Shown: one piece after another, positions 53,311 through 61,450 of the stretch
How the letters are laid out: the number at the start of each line of letters is the position of its first letter
Numbering within the stretch: the stretch's first letter is position 1
NCBI RefSeq assembly: GCF_010977555.1
Contig: NZ_CP048815.1
Coordinates: 1,542,501 to 1,606,500 of the forward strand
Direction of reading: 5' to 3'
Source: Caulobacter rhizosphaerae
Lineage (GTDB): Bacteria > Pseudomonadota > Alphaproteobacteria > Caulobacterales > Caulobacteraceae
Length of the DNA stretch: 64,000 bases
Position numbers and translations under genes: made by a program
Notes under the pieces: generated by a model
The model's input: the letters and a program-made list of their open reading frames with translations, nothing else
What the model was told of the DNA's origin: nothing
Databases searched by the model: none

Positions 53311-54249
53311 CTAGTGCTTCCCGCGGTCGCGGCCGAAGTTCGGCTCGGCGCTTTCCTGGCCGGCGGCGACGATGCCGCGGCGGATGGCGCGGGTGCGGGT
53401 GAAGTGGGCGTGCAGGGTGTCGGCGTCGCCCCAGCGGATGGCGCGGCTCATGGCCTGCAGGTCCTCGGTGAACCGGCCCAGCATCTCCAGCACCGCGTCC
53501 TTGTTGGCCACGAAGATGTCGCGCCACATGGTCGGGTCGCTGGCGGCGATGCGGGTGAAGTCGCGGAAGCCCGAGGCCGAGAACTTGATCACCTCGCTCT
53601 CGGTGACGTTCTCCAGGTCGGCGGCGCTGCCGACGATGGTGTAGGCGATCAGGTGGGGCAGGTGGCTGACCACGGCCAGCACCAGGTCGTGGTGCTTGTC
53701 GTCCATCAGCTCGACCTGGGCGCCGAACGCCCGCCAGAAGGCGCTGAGCCGGGCGACGGCGGCGGCGTAGGCCTCGTCGTCGCTCTCGGCCGGGGTCAGG
53801 ATGGTCCAGCGGTTCTCGAACAGCTCGGCGAAGCCGGCGTCGGGGCCCGACTGCTCGGTGCCGGCGATCGGGTGGCCGGGGATCACGAACACCTTGGACA
53901 GGTCGAGCGCCTTGAACGCCTCGACGACATTGGCCTTGGTCGAGCCGACGTCGGTCAGGGTGGCGCCCGGCTTCAGGTGCGGGGCCAGGGCGGCGGCGAC
54001 CTCGGCCGTCGACAGCACCGGCGTGGCGATGACCACCAGGTCGGCGTCCTTCACGGCCTCGCCGATGTCGCCGGTCACGTGGTCGGCGATGCCCAGCTCG
54101 ATCACCCGGGCGCGGTGCGCCTCGCTGGCGTCGGCGACGGTGACCTGGCCGACCACGCCGTGCTCGCGGGCCGCGCGGATGATCGAGCCGCCGATCAGGC
54201 CGCAGCCGATCACGGTCATCTTGGGGTAAAGAATGCCGGGGTGGCTCAT
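53311..54249 (-). CDS. tyrC: prephenate/arogenate dehydrogenase
   Basis: 312 residues. N-terminal Rossmann domain MTVIGCGLIGGSIIRAAREH with ADASEAHRARVIELG; central SRAIRWGDADTL and GHPIAGTEQSGPDAG, the family substrate motif. Decarboxylating oxidation toward tyrosine. No ACT domain is evident. It overlaps hisC by 4 bases and makes an operon with the aminotransferase and chorismate mutase. Confidence 0.9.
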   Translation of the reverse strand: MSHPGILYPKMTVIGCGLIGGSIIRAAREHGVVGQVTVADASEAHRARVIELGIADHVTGDIGEAVKDADLVVIATPVLSTAEVAAALAPHLKPGATLTDVGSTKANVVEAFKALDLSKVFVIPGHPIAGTEQSGPDAGFAELFENRWTILTPAESDDEAYAAAVARLSAFWRAFGAQVELMDDKHHDLVLAVVSHLPHLIAYTIVGSAADLENVTESEVIKFSASGFRDFTRIAASDPTMWRDIFVANKDAVLEMLGRFTEDLQAMSRAIRWGDADTLHAHFTRTRAIRRGIVAAGQESAEPNFGRDRGKH

Positions 54250-55367
54250 CGCGAAACGAACTCGCGCAGCAGGTCGACCACGGCCCGGTTGTGCTCCTCC
54301 AGCCCCACGGTCACGCGGATGGCGTTGGGCAGGTTATAGTTGCCCACGGCGCGGACCAGGTAGCCCTTCGAGGCCAGGAACGCCTCGGCCTCGAGCGCGG
54401 TCTTGCCGGGCGTGGCGGGGAAGTTGATCAGCACGAAATTGGCCGCCGACGGGGTGACCTCCAGGCCCAGGCCGCCGATCTGCTGGGTCAGCCAGGCGCG
54501 CCACTGCTCGACCAGAGCGACCGAGCGCTGCTGGAAGTCCAAGTCGGCCAGGGCGGCGATGGCCGCGTCCTGGGCGGGGATCGAGGTGTTGAACGGCGGG
54601 CGGATGCGCTCCAGCGGTTCGATGATCCCGGCCGGTCCATAGCCCCAGCCCACGCGCAGGGCGGCTAGGCCGTGCAGCTTGGAGAAGGTGCGGGTGACGA
54701 TGACGTTCTCGGCGTTGCGGGCCAGGTCCAGCCCGTCCTCGAAGCGCGGGTCGGTGCAGAACTCGGCATAGGCCCCGTCCAGCACCAGCACCACCGAGGG
54801 CGGCAGGGCCGCGTGCAGGGCGCGGATCTCCTCGCCGGTCAGCCAGGTGCCGGTCGGGTTGGCGGGGTTGGCGACGAACACCAGGCGGGTGCGCTCGTCC
54901 ACGCACTTGACGATCTCGTCGACGGCGACGCGCTGGCCCGGCTCCTTGGCGAAGCGGACCTCGCCCTGGCAGGCGCGGGCCCCGATGGCGTAGGCGGCGA
55001 AGCCGTGCTCGCCCTGGACGATGTTGTCGCCGGGCTCCAGATAGACCTGGTTCAGCAGGGCGAAGATCTCGTCGCTGCCGTCGCCCAGGGTGATGCGCTC
55101 GACCTCCAGGCGGTAGTGGGCGGCGATGGCGGCGCGCAGGGCCGAGCCCTTGCCGTCCGGATACATATGCATCCGGTCGACCGCGTCGCGATAGGCGGCC
55201 TTGGCCTTGTCGCTGCTGCCCAGGATGTTCTCGTTGCTCGACAGCTTCACCGGATGGGCGACGCCCTCGATCTTCGACTTGCCGCCCACATAGGCGGCGA
55301 TGTCGAGGATGCCCGGCTTGGGCGTGGGGCGCGGCGCGGCGAAGCGGTCGGTGGTCGGAGCGGTCAT
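54246..55367 (-). CDS. hisC: histidinol-phosphate / aromatic aminotransferase
   Basis: 373 residues, PLP fold type I. KLSSNENILGSSDKA near the start, VANPANPTGTWLTGEE, LVLDGAYAEF and the PLP Lys230 in RTFSKLHGLAALRVGWGYGP. Sitting between chorismate mutase and tyrC, it likely transaminates aromatic keto acids (or prephenate) rather than only histidinol phosphate. Both are known for the HisC family. Confidence 0.88.
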   Translation of the reverse strand: MTAPTTDRFAAPRPTPKPGILDIAAYVGGKSKIEGVAHPVKLSSNENILGSSDKAKAAYRDAVDRMHMYPDGKGSALRAAIAAHYRLEVERITLGDGSDEIFALLNQVYLEPGDNIVQGEHGFAAYAIGARACQGEVRFAKEPGQRVAVDEIVKCVDERTRLVFVANPANPTGTWLTGEEIRALHAALPPSVVLVLDGAYAEFCTDPRFEDGLDLARNAENVIVTRTFSKLHGLAALRVGWGYGPAGIIEPLERIRPPFNTSIPAQDAAIAALADLDFQQRSVALVEQWRAWLTQQIGGLGLEVTPSAANFVLINFPATPGKTALEAEAFLASKGYLVRAVGNYNLPNAIRVTVGLEEHNRAVVDLLREFVSR

Positions 55368-55442
55368 CGAGGGAACTCGGGTAGCGAAGAGGCGGTCTTC
55401 TTACACGGCGCCGGACCGTAACGTCTAACCCTTGGCCCGAAA

Positions 55443-55531
55443 TCCTCGTCCTTCGACGGGCTCAGGATGAGGATTTCTATTCCGACCGGCCCATCTGTCG
55501 TCCTCATCCTGAGTTTGTCGAAGGACGAGGA
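55443..55531. repeat. family-B palindromic repeat, copy 4
   Basis: TCCTCGTCCTTCGACGGGCT with CAGGATGAGG and the right arm CCTCATCCTGAGTTTGTCGA with AGGACGAGGA. A few bases differ between the arms. It separates the chorismate mutase gene from hisC within an apparent operon. Confidence 0.85.
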
Positions 55532-55542
55532 CGTCGCAGGCG

Positions 55543-56343
55543 CTACACGTCGAACTGGGTCGGCGCAGCCCCGATGACGCCGGTAAGGGAGCCCGGCGCG
55601 CGGGTCAGGCGCGCGTCGCCGGCCTGGTAGAAACCCAGCAGCGCGAACAGCTTCAGACCGCCGGCCTCGGCGACCAGCTCGGCGGCCACGCCGTCGGCGG
55701 ACAGGGCCTCGATGATGGCGGCGGCGGCCTTAGGGCTGTCGGTGACCCAGAAGGTCTGGTCGCCGCCGGTCGGCTCGACCTCGACCTCGGCGACGGCGAA
55801 GGCGACCTGCGGGCCCCAGCGCTCCAGGCAGGGCAGGGCGGCGAAGATCTTCAGCCGCGGCTCGGCCAGCAGCCGGCCCCACCAGGCGTTGTCCGGGACC
55901 AGGCCCAGGACGCCCACGCCCCACGGGGTCTTGGCGGCGGCCAGGGCCTCCTTGTCGGTGGCGGCCACGGTCATCGGCGGGGCGACGCCGAACCGCAGGC
56001 GGGTCAGTTCGACGGCGCGGGCGGGGTTGGAGCCGCCCCAGACGGTCAGGTGATAGGGGCCCTGGCGGGCGAGGCTGTCGGCCATCAACTCGCGCCAGAC
56101 GCGGATGACCAGAGCGTCGCTGGCGGCCTTGCGGGGGGCTTCGACCAGCTTGCGGACGATCAGGGCCTCGCGGCCGGGGCGCAGGCCGAAGCCGGTGTCG
56201 CCGGCCGCCTGCTTGGCGGCCGCCACGGCGCGCGCCAGGCCGGCCCGCTCGTCCAGCAGGGCCAGAAGCTCACCGTCGATGGCGTCGATACGCCATCGGA
56301 CCTCGTCCAGCGAAGGCGTCGCGTCGCCTGCGTCGCTACCCAT
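55543..56343 (-). CDS. chorismate mutase with unassigned C-terminal domain
   Basis: 266 residues. N-terminal about 90 residues are an AroQ mutase: WRIDAIDGELLALLDERAGL with the first Arg, LIVRKLVEAPRK and WRELMADSLARQG. The C-terminal 170 residues (YHLTVWGGSNPARAVELTRL and FWVTDSPKAAAAIIEALSAD) are a beta/alpha region I do not recognise. The prephenate dehydratase motif TRF is not seen and no clear ACT pattern. It is the first gene of the aromatic operon. Confidence 0.8.
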   Translation of the reverse strand: MGSDAGDATPSLDEVRWRIDAIDGELLALLDERAGLARAVAAAKQAAGDTGFGLRPGREALIVRKLVEAPRKAASDALVIRVWRELMADSLARQGPYHLTVWGGSNPARAVELTRLRFGVAPPMTVAATDKEALAAAKTPWGVGVLGLVPDNAWWGRLLAEPRLKIFAALPCLERWGPQVAFAVAEVEVEPTGGDQTFWVTDSPKAAAAIIEALSADGVAAELVAEAGGLKLFALLGFYQAGDARLTRAPGSLTGVIGAAPTQFDV

Positions 56344-56471
56344 GATTTATCCCCAAAATTGGAGGCCGGACCATAGACTTTGCCGCCGGAGGCGCAATAG
56401 GGCGCGATGACGGGAATAAAGTTGCGTGGCGCCCTGTGCTGAATCCGCCCATTCCGGCGGATCTGATGGCC

Positions 56472-57482
56472 TCAATAGACCCGCGGCGCAGGCCCGGTGT
56501 CGAACAGGCCCAGGCGGGTGCGGCCGTTGTCGAACTTCAGGGTGGCCGACAGGGTCGGGTCGCGGCCCAGAGCCTGGGCGACCGCCGCGGCGGCGGCTTC
56601 CGGGCTTTTCAGCGCCTGGTCGGGCGAGGCGACCTCGCGCACCGTGACGTCCAGCGCGCCGCGCAGGCGGCCGTCGTCGTCGACGGTCAGCGCCCCGGAC
56701 TTGGCGTCCAGCAGCGCCTCGCCCGCGGTCAGCCGGCCCTGCTGGACGGTCAGGGTCCCGCCGGCGTCGGACCAGTCGCCGACCGCGTCGGCCCAGCTGG
56801 CCCCGTGCAGGGCGCTGATCTTGCTGATCTTGGAGTCCCAGATCAGGTCGGCGGTGCGGTCCGCGGCGATGCGGCCCAGCAGGCCGGTGAAGCGGGCCTT
56901 GGCCCCCTTGGCCTCGAAGAAGATCGCGCCTTGGTCGTCGGGGCCGGGCCGCACGTGCAACTGCAGGCCCGCCGTCGACAGCAGGGGGAACGGGGCGGCG
57001 CCCGGCGCGGGCGTGAAGACCAGGTTCGCGCCCTCGATCGAGATGCGCGGCGGGTATTGCTTGAAGCCGGCGAAGCTGGCGCGCAGGGCCTGGCCGGTGA
57101 TCTGCACGTCGCCATTGACTGGCCGGGTCATGACCACGCCCCGGGGCGCGACGATCACCCAGTGGCCGATGTCGTAGGCGTTGGCCTCGCCGTTCAGTTC
57201 CGGCGCCCGCACGGCCCAGCCCGACGGCTCGGCGACCCGGGCGTTGACCAGCCGCACGTCCATGCGGAACGGATAGCCGGTGAAGGTCCGGCTCTCCCAC
57301 GACAGGTCGTAGCCGCGCGACTTCAGCGACAGGGCCGTGGCGTCCATCCGCTGCTCGGCCTGGCCGCGCAACCATAGCCAGGCGACGCTCCAGCCCAGGG
57401 CAACTATCAGCAGCAGCACGAAAGGCGCCAGCAGACCGCGACGCCGGGGCTTGCGGGACGGGGCGGCGGCGTTATGGGTCAT
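56472..57482 (-). CDS. DUF2125 domain protein
   Basis: 336 residues. One N-terminal TM segment (LLAPFVLLLIVALGWSVAWL), then a beta-rich periplasmic part: WESRTFTGYPFRMDVRLVN and VVMTRPVNGDVQITGQALR. YPFR with preceding W is the family signature. It may take part in outer-membrane lipid or envelope maintenance like AsmA-type proteins, but this is not proven. Divergent from chaC with 29 bases between starts. Confidence 0.82.
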   Translation of the reverse strand: MTHNAAAPSRKPRRRGLLAPFVLLLIVALGWSVAWLWLRGQAEQRMDATALSLKSRGYDLSWESRTFTGYPFRMDVRLVNARVAEPSGWAVRAPELNGEANAYDIGHWVIVAPRGVVMTRPVNGDVQITGQALRASFAGFKQYPPRISIEGANLVFTPAPGAAPFPLLSTAGLQLHVRPGPDDQGAIFFEAKGAKARFTGLLGRIAADRTADLIWDSKISKISALHGASWADAVGDWSDAGGTLTVQQGRLTAGEALLDAKSGALTVDDDGRLRGALDVTVREVASPDQALKSPEAAAAAVAQALGRDPTLSATLKFDNGRTRLGLFDTGPAPRVY

Positions 57483-57511
57483 GGAATGGGCGGCTCCGTC
57501 GGGAACAGTAG

Positions 57512-58057
57512 ATGAGCGTTGCAGGCAGCGAAGACCGCTGGGTGTTCGGATATGGATCGCTGATGTGGCGGCCCGGGTTCCCGTTCATAGAGCGAAGAAC
57601 CGCGGTGCTCCATGGCCGACGCCGCGCCTTCTGCATCTATTCGGTCCACCATCGGGGCACCTACGAGCGGCCGGGCCTGGTGCTGGGCCTGGCCCCCGGC
57701 GGCGCGGTGCGCGGCGTCGCCTACCGGGTGGCCGGGGCGCAGTGGCCGGAGGTCTACGCCTATCTGCGCGAGCGCGAGCAACCGACCGAGACCTATTTCG
57801 AGGCCTGGTCCGAGTTGAAGATCGATGGAAACGGCAAGGTTAGGTCGCTGGTGTTCCTCTCCGACAGGAAGCACGGCCAGTGGGCGGGGGCATTGACCCT
57901 GGAGCAGCAGGCCGAGCTGATCGCCGGCGCCCAGGGCCTGTCGGGCCGCAACATCGACTACCTGCGCGACCTGGTCATGCATCTGCGCGAGGACGGCGTG
58001 CGCGACCACGCCATGGAGACCCTGCTGAAGATGGTGGAGGCCCGGGAAGGGGCCTGA
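57512..58057 (+). CDS. chaC: gamma-glutamylcyclotransferase, ChaC family
   Basis: 181 residues. WVFGYGSLMWRPGF at the N terminus is the substrate loop, RRAFCIYSVHHRGTYERPG continues, and the catalytic Glu is in YLREREQ (residues 84-90). GLSGRNIDYLRDLVMHL is the C-terminal family motif. Cleaves glutathione to 5-oxoproline and Cys-Gly. Cytoplasmic. Confidence 0.92.
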   Translation: MSVAGSEDRWVFGYGSLMWRPGFPFIERRTAVLHGRRRAFCIYSVHHRGTYERPGLVLGLAPGGAVRGVAYRVAGAQWPEVYAYLREREQPTETYFEAWSELKIDGNGKVRSLVFLSDRKHGQWAGALTLEQQAELIAGAQGLSGRNIDYLRDLVMHLREDGVRDHAMETLLKMVEAREGA

Positions 58058-58082
58058 GCTCTCTTAGCGGATCGTTTCAGAA

Positions 58083-58219
58083 CGCCGTCATCCCGGGCCT
58101 CGTGCCCGGGACCCCTCTGTCCGCCGCTGGTGCAGTGGGGGCGGTTCGCTGGCGAACCGCTGGCGTCTCACGTGGAAGCTGAACCAGGGGTCCCGGGCAC
58201 AAGGCCCGGGATGACGGCG
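58083..58219. repeat. family-D palindromic repeat, copy 2
   Basis: CGCCGTCATCCCGGGCCTCG with TGCCCGGGACCCCT pairs with AGGGGTCCCGGGCACAAGGC and CCGGGATGACGGCG, with an inner perfect hairpin GCGGTTCGC-TG-GCGAACCGC at 58141-58160. It lies between the convergent chaC and sulfotransferase genes. Confidence 0.85.
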
Positions 58220-58233
58220 TGAAAAGGGATGAC

Positions 58234-59415
58234 TCAATCTCCCGCCGCCCGCATCGCCTCCAGCCGCCGGTACACCGCGTCCAGCCGCCGTTCGCAGACT
58301 AAACGCAGCGCCGGGGTCGCCGCCTGTCGTTTGTCCAGTCCGTCGGGCGTAAAAGCCTGCTCGGGGGCCTTGGCGTCACGGACGGCGGCGGCGCGCATGC
58401 CCTGGAGCTCGGCGTCCGAGGGCGTCACCCCGAAGTGCGGCAGGATCTGCGTGAACAGCGCCTCAGGCAGCTGGCAGTAGTTGACCAGCCGGCCGCCGCC
58501 GACCGGATAATGCCGCACGGCGCCCTCGCACACCGCCGCCAGCACCCGCGCGCAGTAGTCCTCGTCGGGCACGCCGTCCGGTAGGTCGACGCCGAAGGTC
58601 GCCGGGGGAACCAGGCTGGGGACCATCTGCACGCCGCGCCGCCGGGCCTGCGAGACCATCACCTCGACGGGCTCGCGATAGAGGAACACCCAGGGCGTAT
58701 GGGGAAAGGCGCGCCGGAACAGCGGCAGGTCGCGGCTGTGCCAGCAGTCGAGCTTGAGGAACAGCCGGGTCTCGCCGTTCCGCGCCTGGCCCAGGGCGGC
58801 CACCATGGCCCGCAGCAGGGCGGCCTTGGCGTCGCCGTCCAGGTCATCCCGCCGGGTGACGGCGTTGAGCGGCGCGGCCTCGGATACCACGACGTTGGCG
58901 GGCGAAGCGGCCAGCATCTGGGCCGCCAGGGTCGAGCCGCAGCGCGACATGTGGAAGATCAGGCCGGCCGGCTGCTGGGCGGCCAGGGCGGCGGACCAGG
59001 CCGCCAGGTCGCTCAGGGCGGTGCGCACGCCGAACAGCCGGCTGAACGGCAGGAAGCGTCGGCGGACCAGCGAGTCATCGTAGAACGGCTCGTCCAGCCG
59101 CCGCCGGCCAAAGCGCGTCCAGGTGATCGCGGGGCGACCGCCGACTTCGCTCACCTCGGCCGGCAGCCAGCCGGGCGTCGGCGTCAAGCCGTCGATGACG
59201 GGCGGCCGGGGCGAGGCGTAGAGCAGGTCGCGCACCGTCTCGGCGTCGAGATCGAGGCCTCGGGCCTGCGCCGCCTCGGCCGCGCGCTCGGCGAAGACCG
59301 TGAAGTCCTTGATGTCGCCCAGCGCGTCCTGCAAGGCGACGTCGCGCAGGACCAGGGCCCGCAGCGTCGTCAGAGGATCCGCAGTCGACGTCGTGGTCTC
59401 CAGCCTGGCCGGCAT
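58234..59415 (-). CDS. sulfotransferase with N-terminal Nif11-like domain
   Basis: 393 residues. Residues 14-66 (LTTLRALVLRDVALQDALGD, then FAERAAEAAQARGLDLDAET) look like the Nif11/NHLP leader-type helical domain. The PAPS-binding loop follows at residues 154-163 (FHMSRCGSTL) and the second PAPS motif is LYREPVEVMVSQ. C-terminal helices complete the fold. It would move sulfate from PAPS to an acceptor. It is divergent from an aspartyl hydroxylase gene 53 bases away. The Nif11-like assignment is by pattern and needs a profile search. Confidence 0.75.
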   Translation of the reverse strand: MPARLETTTSTADPLTTLRALVLRDVALQDALGDIKDFTVFAERAAEAAQARGLDLDAETVRDLLYASPRPPVIDGLTPTPGWLPAEVSEVGGRPAITWTRFGRRRLDEPFYDDSLVRRRFLPFSRLFGVRTALSDLAAWSAALAAQQPAGLIFHMSRCGSTLAAQMLAASPANVVVSEAAPLNAVTRRDDLDGDAKAALLRAMVAALGQARNGETRLFLKLDCWHSRDLPLFRRAFPHTPWVFLYREPVEVMVSQARRRGVQMVPSLVPPATFGVDLPDGVPDEDYCARVLAAVCEGAVRHYPVGGGRLVNYCQLPEALFTQILPHFGVTPSDAELQGMRAAAVRDAKAPEQAFTPDGLDKRQAATPALRLVCERRLDAVYRRLEAMRAAGD

Positions 59416-59468
59416 TGGGTCTCCCGTCGGGACTTGTGAGGCCGCTCGCGGCCCGATAGTGTCACTGG

Positions 59469-60068
59469 ATGGCGTTCCCGGACAGATTGCAACTGCCGCT
59501 GAGCTTCGACCCGGCCCGGCTGGCCTGCGACCTCGACGCCCTGGCCGCCGCGCCCTGGACCGCCCACTACGTCCAGCAGAACTACGAGGGCGACTGGAGC
59601 GTGATCCCGCTGCGCTGCGCGGCGGGCGAGACCCACCCGATCCGGATGATCTATTCGGACCCGACCGCCACGGCCTTTGTCGACACGCCGATGCTGGCGG
59701 CCTGTTCCTACTTCCAGGACGTCATCGCCGCCTTCGTCTGCGAGGTGCGCGCCGTGCGGCTGATGCGGTTGGGGCCGGGTTCGGTGATTAAGGCGCATAC
59801 GGACCTGGACCTGGACATCGAGTCCGGCGCGGCCCGCATCCATGTGCCGGTGGTCACCAATCCCGATGTCGATTTCCAGCTCAATGGCTCGCGGATCGAA
59901 ATGGCGGCGGGCCAGGCCTGGTACCTGCGCCTCAGCGACCCTCACGCCGTGGCCAATCGCGGAGCCGGCGACCGCGTGCACCTGGTGCTGGACCTGATGG
60001 CGGACGACTGGCTGCGAGGGTTTTTCGAGCCTTCCGCCGGGGACATGCCCTTGCGGCGTGTCCCCTGA
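59469..60068 (+). CDS. aspartyl/asparaginyl beta-hydroxylase domain protein
   Basis: 199 residues. Cupin-like 2-oxoglutarate Fe(II) oxygenase: RLMRLGPGSVIKAHTDLDLD with His110 and Asp112, ARIHVPVVTNPDVDFQLNG, then DPHAVANRGAGDRVHLVLD with His159 as the second His ligand and Arg169 as a likely 2-oxoglutarate contact. It hydroxylates Asp or Asn of a protein or peptide. The last nine residues (GDMPLRRVP) are encoded by a palindrome that continues beyond the stop. Paired with the sulfotransferase gene on the opposite strand. Confidence 0.85.
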   Translation: MAFPDRLQLPLSFDPARLACDLDALAAAPWTAHYVQQNYEGDWSVIPLRCAAGETHPIRMIYSDPTATAFVDTPMLAACSYFQDVIAAFVCEVRAVRLMRLGPGSVIKAHTDLDLDIESGAARIHVPVVTNPDVDFQLNGSRIEMAAGQAWYLRLSDPHAVANRGAGDRVHLVLDLMADDWLRGFFEPSAGDMPLRRVP

Positions 60069-60115
60069 CCGGGCGTCGAGCTGTCGATGGGGACATGCCG
60101 CAAGGGCATGTCCCC
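60039..60115. repeat. family-E palindrome
   Basis: GGGGACATGCCCTTGCGGC (60039-60057) pairs perfectly with GCCGCAAGGGCATGTCCCC (60097-60115), 19 bases, with inner near-repeats GGCGTGTCCCC and GGGGACATGCC that also pair. It begins inside the hydroxylase gene and ends 5 bases before the acyltransferase stop region. Confidence 0.85.
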
Positions 60116-60119
60116 GACT

Positions 60120-60830
60120 CTACAGCCCCTCGTCCTCCAGGGCCTTGGTGGCGGTGTCGATCCGGGTCTGCAGCTCGCGCATGAATTCGCCGCGCTTGAG
60201 GCCGGCGGGGATCGGCGGCAGGTATTCGAAGACGATCGTGCCCGGCGGGCGCAGCCAGCCGCGCGGCCAGTGCACGCCGCAGTTCAGGGCCAGGGGCGTG
60301 ACCGGCAGGTTCATCTCGCGGTACAGCGCCGCGATGCCGGGCTTGTAGTCGCCGGGGACGCCGACCTCGCCGCGCGTGCCTTCCGGGAAGATCACGACCT
60401 GGCGGGTCTCCCTCATGCGGTCGACCGCGTCGCGCACCAGCTTCTTCAGCGCCGCCGAATGGCCGTCCCGATCGACGACGATCATCCGGGCCTTCAGCCC
60501 GTGCCAGCCGAACAGCGGCACCATCAGCAATTCCTTCTTCATCACGAAGCAGGCGTCGGGCAGCAGGGCGAACTGGCTGAAGACGTCGAACATCGACTGG
60601 TGCTTGGCCGCCACCAGGGCCGGGCCGGTGGGCCGGTACGGCTCGCCGCGCACCTCGACCTTGATGTCGGCCAGCCAGCGCAGGGCCCAGATCAGGCCCT
60701 TGGACCAGGTCGACAGCGACCAGGTGTTGGCGCGGCGCGGCAGGGGGTAGGTGACGATCATGCCGATCGCCCAGACCACCGACCATAGCCAGAAGAACAG
60801 CTGGAACAGGAACGAGCGCAGATAGATCAA
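60120..60830 (-). CDS. plsC: 1-acyl-sn-glycerol-3-phosphate acyltransferase
   Basis: 236 residues from TTG 60830, overlapping the stop of ydcF-like as TTGA behind AAGGAAG. One TM-like stretch (FLFQLFFWLWSVVWAIGMIV), the catalytic H-x4-D motif as AAKHQSMFDVF, and FPEGTRGEVG, the glycerol-phosphate site. Forms phosphatidate from lysophosphatidate in the inner membrane. Fourth gene of the ftsE operon. Confidence 0.9.
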   Translation of the reverse strand: MIYLRSFLFQLFFWLWSVVWAIGMIVTYPLPRRANTWSLSTWSKGLIWALRWLADIKVEVRGEPYRPTGPALVAAKHQSMFDVFSQFALLPDACFVMKKELLMVPLFGWHGLKARMIVVDRDGHSAALKKLVRDAVDRMRETRQVVIFPEGTRGEVGVPGDYKPGIAALYREMNLPVTPLALNCGVHWPRGWLRPPGTIVFEYLPPIPAGLKRGEFMRELQTRIDTATKALEDEGL

Positions 60831-61450
60831 GAGGCTTCCTTCGCCGGTTTCGGATCGGCCTTGTCCTGGGGACCCAGCTTGAGGAACGCCTCGCGGCCCA
60901 GGATCGCCAGGTACTTGCAGTATTCCACGATCATCCGCCGCGCGCTCGTGCCGCCTTTCCACCAGCGGTGGGCGTTCAGGCTCTCGGTTACGACGGGGTA
61001 GGGGTGCAGGGTCACGTCGGGCATGGCCGCGTGCAGTTCCAGCATCGAGCGCGGCATGTGGTAGTCGGCCGTGACCACGATCAGGCTGTGATAGTCCTTG
61101 GCCTTGGCCCATTCGGCGCTTTCGCTGGCGTTGCCGATGGTGTCGGCGGCCGCGTAGCCCAGGTCGACGCAGCAGTCGTAGATCGGCCGCACCGCCTTGG
61201 TCACGCCCAGCACGTCGTCGCGCGAGGCCTCGCGGTTGACGCCCGAGATCAGCAGGCGCTTGCCCTTGCCGGCCTCCAGCAGCTTGGTCGCCTGTTCCAG
61301 CCGCACGTTCGAGGCCCCGGTCAGCACCACCACCCCGTCCGCCACGGGCGGTTCCTGGGCCGGGGTCGACTGGTCGACCCGGCTGGTGAAGGCCAGCAGG
61401 CCCACGAACCAGATCATCACCAGGATCAGCAGTGCGGCGAAGCTTTTCAC
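60827..61450 (-). CDS. YdcF/DUF218 family protein
   Basis: 207 residues from GTG 61450 overlapping ftsX. One N-terminal TM segment (FAALLILVMIWFVGLLAFTS), then a DUF218 domain with VVVLTGASNVRLEQATKLLE and NREASRDDVLG, VTADYHMPRSMLELHAAMP. Such proteins are linked to envelope carbohydrate metabolism (SanA, ElyC). The start overlaps the ftsX stop (GTGA), so translation is coupled. Confidence 0.85.
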   Translation of the reverse strand: MKSFAALLILVMIWFVGLLAFTSRVDQSTPAQEPPVADGVVVLTGASNVRLEQATKLLEAGKGKRLLISGVNREASRDDVLGVTKAVRPIYDCCVDLGYAAADTIGNASESAEWAKAKDYHSLIVVTADYHMPRSMLELHAAMPDVTLHPYPVVTESLNAHRWWKGGTSARRMIVEYCKYLAILGREAFLKLGPQDKADPKPAKEAS

